7,808 bases of DNA from an uncultured Sutterella sp. (GCA_934249275.1 CAKQKT010000088.1:1-7808), one strand, 5' to 3'; shown: positions 1-6,397, counted from the stretch's first letter. Translations and numbers: made by a program. The notes: a model not told the origin generated them from the sequence alone.

Positions 1-934
1 ACGCGAGCTTCTCGGTGAGCGGTCCGGCCTCGTCGGCGTCGAGCCAGTAGTGTCCTACAAAGGTGAGAGCATCGACCTGGCAGGGCGCCCAGGGCTTCTT
101 GAATTTCAGTTCCCGCCAAGGAACTGAAACAGCGCTTCCCAGACCTGCAACAGCTCTTCGGCCCGCCATGATCATGTCGGCAAGCGTCGCATCCTCGTCG
201 GGATCCACCCACCATTTGACACGAATGGACGTCCTTTCGGCGCCCTCCTTGTCGAAATATGAGACGCCGGGCGGGAGCGGCTTTTCGGGCCCGGTCAGGA
301 ACTTCTCCTTGCCTTTGTACCCGTAGGACGGTCCGCCCGTCGCAGGGTCCTTGCGGCGGCCGAAGTCAAGGACGCCCGCCTCGGTCAGGCGCGGCGCCTC
401 GAAGGGACCGTGGAAGCGGAATTCTCCCGCGCCCGTCGGCTCTTCCCAAAGACGCCTCATCGTCCGCTCCATCCAAGCCGCATGAACGAACCGAAGCTCG
501 ACGCCCGCGGCGTCCGTTGTCTTCATCCAGACGGGAAAGGTGTGCATCCAGGAAAGCCACTCATCGAGATCCGAGCCCAGCTGGCGCACGGTCTCCGCGA
601 ACTGCCTCGCATGCGTTTCGGAGTGGGAGCGAAGCCACCTGGGACTGCCGTCCGGCATCTTCGCAAGCGGATCGGCGGTCGTATAGTGGATGGCGTTGAG
701 CTCGTGATTGCCCATGACGGCAAGCGCCGAACCCGCATCGATCATGCTGCGCACGATCTCAAGCGTGCGCCGGATGGCGGGACCGCGGTCGATGAAATCC
801 CCGAGGAAGACCGCGCGGCGGCCTTGCGGATGGCGAAAGGCGCCGGCCTTCTCCGCGTAGCCGAGTTTCCTGAGAAGCGACTCGAGCTCGGCGGCATGGC
901 CGTGAACGTCTCCGATGATGTCAAAACCCTTCAT
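1..934 (-). CDS. Calcineurin-like metallophosphoesterase, C-terminus cut by window edge
   Basis: This reads as a binuclear-metal phosphoesterase of the PPP/PrpE-like class, which hydrolyses phosphoprotein or dinucleotide substrates. The visible 311 residues hold the family motifs in order: GDVHGH (8-13, with the D-x-H metal ligands), GDFIDRGP (45-52), GNHE (75-78), FVHAAW (149-154) and GHYW (294-297). No signal peptide or membrane segment is visible, so a cytoplasmic enzyme is expected. The ATG at 934 places the first metal motif eight residues in, as is normal. The spacing to an SD-like AAGGAA is unusually short, and an in-frame GTG three codons upstream is an alternative start. The stop codon lies beyond base 1, so the end is missing. 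The gene diverges from the phosphoribosyltransferase operon across about 170 bp. The fold assignment is firm; the substrate (Ap4A-like or phosphoprotein) is not readable from sequence. Confidence 0.9.
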   Translation of the reverse strand, partial: MKGFDIIGDVHGHAAELESLLRKLGYAEKAGAFRHPQGRRAVFLGDFIDRGPAIRRTLEIVRSMIDAGSALAVMGNHELNAIHYTTADPLAKMPDGSPRWLRSHSETHARQFAETVRQLGSDLDEWLSWMHTFPVWMKTTDAAGVELRFVHAAWMERTMRRLWEEPTGAGEFRFHGPFEAPRLTEAGVLDFGRRKDPATGGPSYGYKGKEKFLTGPEKPLPPGVSYFDKEGAERTSIRVKWWVDPDEDATLADMIMAGRRAVAGLGSAVSVPWRELKFKKPWAPCQVDALTFVGHYWLDADEAGPLTEKLA

Positions 935-1036
935 TTCCTTCACCCAAGGAATATTTGCTGATGGAGAAATCATAATCCGAGGCGCTCAAAACGGCGCGGC
1001 GCGAGATTTTCGCCACTCATATGCGTCATGAGTTTG

Positions 1037-1042
1037 TACAAT
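1037..1042 (+). promoter_or_regulatory. Candidate -10 box for the phosphoribosyltransferase-mtnN operon
   Basis: TACAAT matches the sigma-70 -10 consensus at five of six positions and lies about 65 bp before the supported start codon. No convincing -35 hexamer stands 16-18 bp upstream (CACTCA region). A CTCAT-N7-ATGAG inverted repeat at 1016-1032 occupies that area, which could mean an activator- or repressor-controlled promoter. A small GCCGG/CCGGC hairpin follows in the leader at 1054-1069. This is a weak call based on pattern only. Confidence 0.3.
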
Positions 1043-1107
1043 ATCGACCGCACGCCGGAAACCACCGGCAGACATCATTCGCATATTTCTCCAGCGGAGA
1101 CTCTCAG

Positions 1108-1662
1108 ATGCATTATCCGATCGAAGTCGCCGGCCTCAAGCGAGACCTGCCTCTCTTTCCCATCAACGACGCGCTGCAGATCGCAGCCTTCATCATGCTC
1201 GGCGACCAGGAGCTCACCGTTGCCGGCGCCCGCGCCCTTCTTGAGAAGGCGCCGGCCGACTACGACTACATGCTGACCGCCGAAGCCAAGAGCATTCCGC
1301 TCATTCACGAAATGGCCCGCCAGACGGGCGCCAAGCGCTACTTCGTGGCCCGCAAGAAGATGAAGCTCTACATGGGCGAGGCGCTCGAGGCCGACGTTCA
1401 GTCGATTACCACGGCCGGCATGCAGAAGCTCTTCCTCACGGAAGAGGACGCCGAGCTCATCAAGGGCAAGCGCATTCTCATCGTCGACGACGTGATTTCC
1501 ACGGGCAAGTCTCTCGAAGCCCTTGAAAAGCTCGTGACGAAGGCCGGCGGCATCGTGGCCGCACGCGCCGCCATTCTTGCCGAAGGCGACGCCGCCAAGC
1601 GCGACGACATCATCTTCCTCGAACCGCTCCCGCTCTTCAACAAGGCCGGCGAGCCGCTCTAA
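1108..1662 (+). CDS. Adenine phosphoribosyltransferase-like protein (PRTase family)
   Basis: This is a 184-residue type I phosphoribosyltransferase, expected to join a free purine base (probably adenine) to PRPP, giving the nucleotide and pyrophosphate in the cytoplasm. The PRPP-binding signature VDDVISTG is at 126-133, preceded by a hydrophobic strand (ILI). The flexible-loop region holds KKMKLY (83-88), and TAEAKSIPL (57-65) matches the base/PRPP-binding loop of adenine-type family members. The loop ends in GKS rather than the GGT common in classical Apt, so this is the divergent APT-like subgroup. The ATG at 1108 has GGAG at 1096-1099 at good spacing. An in-frame ATG at 1021 would lie upstream of the likely transcript start and lacks a ribosome site. 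mtnN follows 16 bp after the stop, so the two are almost certainly one operon in which adenine released by MtnN is recycled. Confidence 0.9.
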   Translation: MHYPIEVAGLKRDLPLFPINDALQIAAFIMLGDQELTVAGARALLEKAPADYDYMLTAEAKSIPLIHEMARQTGAKRYFVARKKMKLYMGEALEADVQSITTAGMQKLFLTEEDAELIKGKRILIVDDVISTGKSLEALEKLVTKAGGIVAARAAILAEGDAAKRDDIIFLEPLPLFNKAGEPL

Positions 1663-1678
1663 AAAGGTAACAATCAGA

Positions 1679-2374
1679 ATGCAGATCACCGGCATCATCG
1701 GCGCCATGGACGTCGAAGTCGCGATTCTTCGCGGCATGATGAAGTATTCCCGCACCGAAACCGTCTCGGGCATCGACTACATCATCGGCAGCCTTGCCGA
1801 CAGGCGCGTCGTTCTCGCCCGCAGCGGCGTGGGCAAGGTCTTCGCAGCGCTCTGCGCCCAGACCATGATCCTCAAGTTCGGCGTCACCGAAATCATCAAT
1901 TCCGGCGTCGCCGGCACGCTCACGCCCGAACTCCACATCGGCGACGTGGCCATTTCCACGGCCTGCGTCCAGCACGACATGGACACCTCCGCCGTGGGCG
2001 ACCCCGTGGGCCTCATCTCCGGCATCAACGTCATCGAGCTCCCGGCCGACGAAAAGCTCGCCGCCCAGCTCGACGAAGTCTGCACCAAGGCCAACGTTAA
2101 CCACCGCCTCGGCATCATCGCCTCCGGCGACCAGTTCGTCCATACGAGCGAGCGCCGCGAATGGATCGTGAACACCTTCAAGGCCACGGCCGTTGAAATG
2201 GAGGCCGCCGCCATCGCCCAGGTCTGCTACGTCAACAAGATCCCGTTCGCCGCCATCCGCGTCATCTCCGACGAAGCGAGCGGCGACGTCAAGATCGACT
2301 ACATGACCTTCGTGAAGGCCGCCGCCGCGACGTCCTCGGACATCGCGCTAAGGTGGCTCCGCGCCCGCGCCTGA
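1679..2374 (+). CDS. mtnN: 5'-methylthioadenosine/S-adenosylhomocysteine nucleosidase
   Basis: This 231-residue cytoplasmic enzyme cleaves the N-glycosidic bond of methylthioadenosine, S-adenosylhomocysteine and 5'-deoxyadenosine, releasing adenine. It serves methionine salvage, detoxifies by-products of methylation and radical-SAM chemistry, and can feed autoinducer-2 synthesis. The sequence shows the family opening GIIGAMDVEV with catalytic Glu13, then SGVGKV (49-54), QHDMD (98-102), AVEMEAAAIA (171-180) with the ribose-binding Glu175, and AIRVISDEA (192-200) with catalytic Asp198. These correspond to Glu12, Glu174 and Asp197 of the E. coli enzyme, and length and ends match the family. The ATG at 1679 has an AAAAAGG ribosome site overlapping the stop codon of the preceding gene, which suggests translational coupling. 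An in-frame upstream ATG at 1577 lies inside that gene and is not the start. A strong terminator follows 24 bp after the stop. Confidence 0.95.
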   Translation: MQITGIIGAMDVEVAILRGMMKYSRTETVSGIDYIIGSLADRRVVLARSGVGKVFAALCAQTMILKFGVTEIINSGVAGTLTPELHIGDVAISTACVQHDMDTSAVGDPVGLISGINVIELPADEKLAAQLDEVCTKANVNHRLGIIASGDQFVHTSERREWIVNTFKATAVEMEAAAIAQVCYVNKIPFAAIRVISDEASGDVKIDYMTFVKAAAATSSDIALRWLRARA

Positions 2375-2397
2375 AATTCCGCAGGCTAGAAATTATC

Positions 2398-2431
2398 AAG
2401 GGATGCCGAATCAAGCCGGCATCCCTTTTTT
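2398..2431 (+). terminator. Intrinsic terminator of the PRTase-mtnN operon
   Basis: An 11-bp perfect stem (AAGGGATGCCG at 2398-2408, CGGCATCCCTT at 2417-2427) with an 8-nt loop runs into six T residues (2426-2431). It lies directly after the mtnN stop. The A-rich left foot is short, so it works best in the plus direction. Confidence 0.9.
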
Positions 2432-2490
2432 ATTGCATTCAACTCCCGTACGGGAATGTATTTCACATCAATACAGGACAAGAAGCCGCT

Positions 2491-2530
2491 GAGAAAAAGA
2501 GGGAGGCCTTCCGAGAAAAGCCTCCCTTAT
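2491..2530 (-). terminator. Intrinsic terminator of the PepSY gene
   Basis: Read on the minus strand, an 8-bp stem (AGGGAGGC/GCCTCCCT, plus positions 2500-2507 and 2520-2527) with a 12-nt loop is followed by TCTTTTTCTC. It starts about 40 bp after the stop codon of the PepSY gene and converges on the mtnN terminator, leaving about 60 bp between them. Confidence 0.85.
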
Positions 2531-2567
2531 CATTAGGAGATTTTCAAATCAAGTTTGCCGCCAAGCT

Positions 2568-3044
2568 TCAGCGATTGATGACCACCATCGGGCAGTTCGG
2601 ATTCATGCCCGGACCGAAATGCGGTCCGAAGCCGGCATGGTGAGGAGCGCCCTGCATCGGGCCGCGGGCATGACGGCCCATGCGCGGAGCCGGACGGTTC
2701 GGTTCGTTGATGCCCATCTGATCGCCGGCGACGACCTTGCCGGTCTCGGCGTCGACGAAGGTGCGCACGCGGGTCTTGTCATCGCGAACCATGCGGACGT
2801 CCCAGACCTGACCGTACTGCCTGCTCATATGAAGGCTGGCGGAACGGACGTCGCCGTGCCAGGCCTGCTGGGCGGATGCGACGGCTTCGGTCATGGCAAC
2901 CTTGGGCGCGGGCATCGGAGCGCGGGCATTGATCGACGGGACGTTGGGAACCGGCGGCTGAGCGGCGTCGGCGGCATGTGCGCCCATGGCGACGGTCATG
3001 GCGGCAGCGGCGAAAACGGCGGCGAGAACATTCTTCTTCATCAT
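2568..3044 (-). CDS. Secreted PepSY-domain protein with His/Met/Pro-rich tail
   Basis: This 158-residue precursor has a clear signal peptide: MMKKN, a hydrophobic Ala-rich core (6-20), and likely cleavage after the AHA at 22-24 or ADA at 25-27. A Pro-rich linker (30-47) leads into a single PepSY domain (about 50-108). The domain has the family's pattern of an initial helix (TEAVASAQQA), a strand pair around VWDVRMVRDD, and VRTFVDAETGKVVA. PepSY modules occur in periplasmic or membrane proteins that sense or inhibit partners; this one has no catalytic domain. The tail (115-153) is Pro/Gly/Arg-rich with four His (125, 135, 136, 142), four Met (122, 130, 147, 153) and one Cys (151), which suggests metal or polyanion binding but does not prove it. 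The ATG at 3044 has GAGG seven bases upstream; a longer in-frame start at 3119 would bury the signal peptide and is rejected. It is probably transcribed alone. Confidence 0.87.
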   Translation of the reverse strand: MMKKNVLAAVFAAAAMTVAMGAHAADAAQPPVPNVPSINARAPMPAPKVAMTEAVASAQQAWHGDVRSASLHMSRQYGQVWDVRMVRDDKTRVRTFVDAETGKVVAGDQMGINEPNRPAPRMGRHARGPMQGAPHHAGFGPHFGPGMNPNCPMVVINR

Positions 3045-3069
3045 GGTGTGACCTCTTAGTCTGTAGGAG

Positions 3070-3110
3070 AAAAAAACGTTGAAGGGAAGGCCCCCGGAAG
3101 GTTTCCCTTC
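3070..3110 (-). terminator. Hairpin plus U-tract upstream of the PepSY gene (ATPase terminator or leader attenuator)
   Basis: On the minus strand GAAGGGAA and TTCCCTTC (plus 3103-3110 and 3081-3088) form an 8-bp stem with a 14-nt loop. AACG and then seven T residues (3076-3070) follow. It lies about 120 bp after the ATPase stop and only 26 bp before the PepSY start codon. It could end the ATPase transcript, or act as an attenuator if the PepSY promoter lies upstream of it. Confidence 0.45.
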
Positions 3111-3149
3111 ACCTCCCATTCAACTTGCGGTCAGTTTAGAGAGTGAAAA

Positions 3150-3178
3150 TTAGCGCACGCCGAGGCGAAACTTAGCGC
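3150..3178 (-). promoter_or_regulatory. Two GCGCTAA direct repeats upstream of the PepSY gene
   Basis: On the minus strand the heptamer GCGCTAA occurs twice (plus positions 3172-3178 and 3150-3156). The copies are 22 bp apart, about two helical turns, and lie 106-134 bp before the PepSY start codon. Same-face tandem sites are typical of response-regulator or other dimeric activator binding. No good sigma-70 hexamers were found beside them, so this is only a candidate operator. Confidence 0.3.
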
Positions 3179-3231
3179 TTCCTCAGTCGTGGTAACAATG
3201 TCTCCCGGACGTAAGAAAAGGCAAATCCGGA

Positions 3232-4590
3232 TCACTGCCTCACGACGCCGGTCTGCCCGCGAACCTTGAGTGCCAAACCGATCAAACGGTCAGCCTGATC
3301 CGCCATGAAGAGCGGGATGTTGAGAACATTGTCGTCGAGATTCAGGTTGTCGAGCGAGAAGCGAACGAGAAGCTTCACCTGATCCGGAAAGAGTTCATTG
3401 AACTTTCTCAAGCCTCGGCCGGCCTTGCCGCGTCCAGCCGTTGCTTCAATCGGGAAGACGTCGTTCTCTCGCTGAATGAGGAACTTAACCTCGCAATACG
3501 GATTGTTGCGGCTCCAGTACCGAACAGGAACCTCGAACTGAATCGCCAGCGTTTGAAGAACGTAGGCCTCGAGAAGTGCGCCATGGGATGCCTCAAAGAT
3601 GCGGCTGCCTTCGGCAAAAACCGACGGAGGCAGATGCGAGAGCCTGCGCAGAATGCCGACATCCGCGGGATACGCCTTGAAGGCGGATGCATGGTCATAG
3701 GCCGCCATCGGAAGGCCCGGTGAAGTGCTTCGAACGACCTTGCGCACCAGGCCTGTGCAGGCAAGCCGGTCGAGCGCAGCTTCGTATTCCCGGGCACGAG
3801 CGCCTTCTCTGACGGCCTGATAGGTGAACTTCTTGTTCTCACCCGAAAGCTGAGTGGGAAGAGAATTCCAGATGCCGGAGATTTTTGAAGACAGAGCTCT
3901 TCGGGCATGCGCCGTGAAGTCTTGTTCATAGTCGTCAAGAATGGCCGAGAGCGCATTTTCCATTGCAGGCACATCACGATCCTGGGTCCATTTGAGCACG
4001 GCTTCCGGCATCCCGCCTGTGACGAAAAAAGCCTTCAAACGTTCAAGGAGAAGATCGAAGAATTCTTCGGGAACAGGATCCAAAGCGTTGACGGACTCGA
4101 TGAAGCGAACCAACTCCTCGTCGCCGTTGGCATGCAGGAATTCCGTGAAGGACATCGGGTGAAGATGCAGGAAGGAAACCTTGCCAACCGGAAATGACGA
4201 AGACTCAGACGGCGGAATGCATGCAAGCGATGAGGCACAGGCGACGTGAAGATCCGGCGCATTCTCGCAGAAGTACTTGAGCGAGCCGAGAGCCTTCGGC
4301 GCCGCATGAACCTCATCGAAGATAACGAGCGTTTCACCGGGTACGATGCGCTCGCCGGACGTCATCATCAGGCTCTGAAGGATGCGATCGACATTCTTCG
4401 TCGATGCGAAAAGATCCTTCAAATGCGGACTCTTCTCGAAATCAAAGTACGCAACGTTCGTGAAGAAGCGCCTGCCGAATTCCTGGAGAATCCAGGTCTT
4501 GCCGACATGGCGAACACCTTCAAGGAAGAGAGGCTTCCGACGAGAAGAGAGCTTCCAGTCGATCAAATTCTTCATCAGCAGGCGTTCCAC
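3232..4590 (-). CDS. DUF4143-family AAA-type ATPase
   Basis: This 452-residue protein has the layout of the large ATP-binding/DUF4143 family: an N-terminal P-loop ATPase and a C-terminal restriction-nuclease-like domain. The physiological role of the family is unsettled. Walker A is GVRHVGKT (25-32) and Walker B is TLVIFDEVHAAP (87-98). The helical linker with FFVTGGMPEAV (188-198) is typical. The DUF4143 part includes DYEQDF (220-225), YPADVGILRRL (307-317) and GALLEAYVLQTL (337-348). The start is GTG at 4590, backed by GAGGAG at 4602-4597 six bases upstream; an ATG five codons later lacks its own site. Two departures stand out. The usual AGSLLG-like segment after Walker B reads CASSLAC (118-124). 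The C-terminal EVDF...IEVK signature reads EVKF (367-370) and IEAT (381-384), losing the Asp and Lys of a PD-(D/E)xK core. It sits 98 bp after the MFS gene. Confidence 0.93.
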   Translation of the reverse strand: MERLLMKNLIDWKLSSRRKPLFLEGVRHVGKTWILQEFGRRFFTNVAYFDFEKSPHLKDLFASTKNVDRILQSLMMTSGERIVPGETLVIFDEVHAAPKALGSLKYFCENAPDLHVACASSLACIPPSESSSFPVGKVSFLHLHPMSFTEFLHANGDEELVRFIESVNALDPVPEEFFDLLLERLKAFFVTGGMPEAVLKWTQDRDVPAMENALSAILDDYEQDFTAHARRALSSKISGIWNSLPTQLSGENKKFTYQAVREGARAREYEAALDRLACTGLVRKVVRSTSPGLPMAAYDHASAFKAYPADVGILRRLSHLPPSVFAEGSRIFEASHGALLEAYVLQTLAIQFEVPVRYWSRNNPYCEVKFLIQRENDVFPIEATAGRGKAGRGLRKFNELFPDQVKLLVRFSLDNLNLDDNVLNIPLFMADQADRLIGLALKVRGQTGVVRQ

Positions 4591-4621
4591 GGAACACTCC
4601 TCACATTTATATTGGCAAAAT

Positions 4622-4637
4622 TGTGCGAAAAATCACA
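4622..4637. promoter_or_regulatory. CRP-like inverted repeat before the ATPase gene
   Basis: TGTGCGAAAAATCACA matches the 16-bp CRP core TGTGA-N6-TCACA at nine of ten specified bases. It is flanked by the A/T-rich ends seen in real sites. It lies 32-47 bp before the GTG start of the ATPase gene and downstream of the candidate -10 box, a place that would favour repression. Whether this genome has a CRP-type regulator with that specificity cannot be seen here. Confidence 0.35.
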
Positions 4638-4647
4638 CTTTTATGCG

Positions 4648-4677
4648 ATTGTAGAGTGAACAAGGCCCGACTGTCCT
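4648..4677 (-). promoter_or_regulatory. Candidate sigma-70 promoter of the ATPase gene
   Basis: On the minus strand TACAAT (4653-4648, five of six consensus bases) stands 18 bp after AGGACA (4677-4672, four of six). Transcription would begin near 4641, giving a leader of about 50 nt that contains the GAGGAG ribosome site. A TATAAA nearer the gene (4611-4606) is too close, since its start point would fall inside the ribosome site. Confidence 0.35.
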
Positions 4678-4688
4678 CCTGAACCCAA

Positions 4689-5870
4689 TCAGGCAGCCCG
4701 AGAAACACGCGAGTAGAGAAGGGCGCCGAAAGTAGCCGCAAGGATCGCTGCGCCCGTCCAGGAGAGGAAGCAGGGGCCTGACATGACATCGAGCGCAAAC
4801 CCCATGATGAGAGGCGCAATGATGCGTGCGAAGTTGTTGAGCATGAGGCGCACGCCGAGAATGTCACCGACGGAGCCGGGTTCGGAATACTGGAAGATCA
4901 TGCTCATCGAGAGAGGCTGAATGGGACCGAGCGCAGCGCCCAGGAGGAAGGAGAGCACCAGCATGGCGGCGAAGCTTGTGGACCAGAAGGCCGCGCCCAA
5001 GACAAGGCCGCCCGCTGCGAGCGTCATGAACATGCGCGAGCAAAGCTTGTCGGGCGCCGGACTGGCGGACAGAACGAAGCAGCCGAGAAACTGCGCGAAG
5101 GCAAAGGCTGCGAGCAGATAGCCGATGTCCGCCATCGACATCGAGAGCCCGGGCGCGGAAATCGGCAGAACAAGCATAAACGTTGCAACAACCGCATGAA
5201 TGGCCGACCCTGAAATCGTTCCGCCCAGAAGAACGCGCGAAACCGTCAGACGCTTCAAGCTGTAGAGAAGGGTATTCGTTGCAGTCTGAGCCTTCCGAGC
5301 CATGAGGGAGGCGGGGAAGGGGCCCGGCATGAAAAGGGAAACGGTGGCGAATGCAATCAGGAGCGCCGCAAGCATATCGGGACAAATCTCATAGAGAATG
5401 CCGATGCCAAGCGGCGAAAGAATCTCAATGACGCTGTAGAGCGCATTGAGGCGCGAGAAGGCTGTGACGCGCGGGCCGCCCTGAAAGATGCTTCCGCAGG
5501 CGCGATAGACGGCCGTATTCGACATGACGATCGCCATGCAGATGAGGCTGTAGGCGACGGCCGACTGGACAAGCGTGTCGTTGCAGGTGGGAAAGAAGTG
5601 AAGATGCAGTCCGGCGCCGATCACAATGAGACCGGCAGCCACGTTCAGCCAGCGGGGGCCGAAGCGATTGTAGGCTCGGCCGGCAATAATAGAGATCAGA
5701 GCGCCTACGACGGCGCCGATGGTGACGAAGGAGCCCACGACGGCAGGCGGGACGCAGGATGAAACCGCCTCAAACAGCAGCACGAGGCGAAGGCACCGCC
5801 CGGTCATGATGATGACCAGCCAGGTAATGAGCATTCGCCAGAAGGCGCGATGAAGAACAGGATCAAGCAT
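4689..5870 (-). CDS. MFS transporter, substrate unknown
   Basis: This is a major facilitator superfamily permease of 393 residues from the ATG at 5870, with a pattern fitting twelve membrane spans. The first span is about 13-33. The cytoplasmic loop after span 2 has GRAYNRFGPR (64-73), the family's motif A with Asn in place of the usual Asp. A basic central loop around MARKAQTATNT...LKRLTVSR (190-212) separates the halves. The C-terminal half carries GAALGPIQPLSMS (311-323) and GVRLMLNNFARIIAPLIMG (339-357), typical of drug/proton-type members. An in-frame GTG at 5921 would add 17 basic residues; neither start has a good ribosome site, so the N-terminus is uncertain. No substrate can be named from sequence. 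No terminator is visible between this gene and the ATPase gene 98 bp downstream, so some co-transcription is possible. Confidence 0.9.
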   Translation of the reverse strand: MLDPVLHRAFWRMLITWLVIIMTGRCLRLVLLFEAVSSCVPPAVVGSFVTIGAVVGALISIIAGRAYNRFGPRWLNVAAGLIVIGAGLHLHFFPTCNDTLVQSAVAYSLICMAIVMSNTAVYRACGSIFQGGPRVTAFSRLNALYSVIEILSPLGIGILYEICPDMLAALLIAFATVSLFMPGPFPASLMARKAQTATNTLLYSLKRLTVSRVLLGGTISGSAIHAVVATFMLVLPISAPGLSMSMADIGYLLAAFAFAQFLGCFVLSASPAPDKLCSRMFMTLAAGGLVLGAAFWSTSFAAMLVLSFLLGAALGPIQPLSMSMIFQYSEPGSVGDILGVRLMLNNFARIIAPLIMGFALDVMSGPCFLSWTGAAILAATFGALLYSRVSRAA

Positions 5871-6058
5871 TGAACAGAATAACCGAAAGCCTCGTTCACC
5901 CCTGCGAAACGGTTGAAGCACAAAGGAGGCGAAGCCTAAAAGACATGTGTCAATCTGTAATCTTATCCCACGAACTGCTGATTAAAGGTTTCAGGATTGA
6001 TGGCCGGCACTAGAGATAACCCGCGAGCCGACTCACTTGTTTGTGAAAAAGCCGACTT

Positions 6059-6226
6059 TTACTTCTTCTTTACGAAGAGATTGATGATCGTTCGGCCGAT
6101 CATTCGTTCAAGACCGCTTCGGGTCGTGGGCACTTTGAGAGCCTTGGCAGCCTTCTGCCGCAAGGCCGTGAGGCCCAGTGCGCGCTTCAGAGAGAACGAA
6201 ATGCCGGGAATGCCGTTGCGTGCCAT
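6059..6226 (-). CDS. Small basic protein, 55 residues, function unknown
   Basis: This compact ORF has a strong ribosome site: GAGGA at 6237-6233, six bases before the ATG at 6226. The product is very basic (Lys/Arg spread throughout, ending VKKK) and has no signal peptide or clear membrane span. The first ten residues, MARNGIPGIS, are followed by FSLKRALGLTALRQKAAKAL and then PTTRSGLERMIGRTIINLF, which look like two short amphipathic helices joined by a turn. I have an impression of similar short proteins with an IPGISFS-KRA-G opening and a PTT-x-G turn in other bacteria, but could not verify it. The reading frame continues upstream to 6388 through one of the hairpin repeats; I take the internal ATG because of its ribosome site. 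A nucleic-acid or ribosome-associated role is a guess from charge only. Confidence 0.68.
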   Translation of the reverse strand: MARNGIPGISFSLKRALGLTALRQKAAKALKVPTTRSGLERMIGRTIINLFVKKK

Positions 6227-6329
6227 GGGAGATCCTCGTAGAAAGTGGATAACGGAGAAGGGCGGTTGTCTTTTCTTATGGACATCATAGCCCGAAAGGC
6301 GCATCACGCGTCCGCATGAAACCTCAGGG

Positions 6330-6397
6330 AAAGCAGTGCCGCCGAAATCGCAGCCTTCAAGATACGAAATCGGCGGCACGCTTCTCACTACAACAAC
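6330..6397. repeat. Hairpin repeat, copy 1 of 2
   Basis: This 68-bp unit is 87% identical (59 of 68 bases) to a second unit exactly 96 bp downstream, with no gaps. It folds as a perfect 10-bp stem (6336-6345 with 6370-6379, GTGCCGCCGA/TCGGCGGCAC), an internal loop, and a 3-bp inner stem (TCG/CGA) around a loop holding GCCTTCAAGA-like sequence. AAGC (6331-6334) and GCTT (6380-6383) can extend the stem past a one-base bulge. The invariant flank CTCACTACAACAAC closes the unit. It lies between the DUF805 gene and the 55-residue gene. No T-tract follows on either strand, so a simple terminator is unlikely. Confidence 0.85.

Noticed and set aside
1021..1107. Upstream in-frame ATG extension of the phosphoribosyltransferase
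   Set aside because: It lies before or across the candidate -10 box and lacks a ribosome site; family members begin near the MHYPIEVAGL segment at 1108.
1637..2214. Long minus-strand open frames opposite the phosphoribosyltransferase and mtnN
   Set aside because: These are antisense shadows of strongly C-ending codons in GC-rich genes; the plus-strand products carry complete family motifs.
5947..5954. Exact TTGACA (-35 consensus) on the minus strand upstream of the MFS gene
   Set aside because: No -10-like hexamer follows at 15-19 bp; the expected positions read GC-rich words such as GCCTCC.
6026..6057. Direct 8-mer repeat AGCCGACT (6026-6033 and 6050-6057) behind the 55-residue gene
   Set aside because: Short, without further extension or symmetry, and compatible with chance; the AAAAG/CTTTT stem nearby is too weak to call a terminator.
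6227..6388. N-terminal extension of the 55-residue protein, with both hairpin repeats as coding sequence (copies share a frame because 96 is a multiple of three; each translates as a PP...LEG..FGG peptide)
   Set aside because: A stop codon lies between the copies, the strong ribosome site is at the internal ATG, and the differences between copies preserve base pairing rather than amino acids. It remains the main alternative to the RNA/DNA-structure reading.
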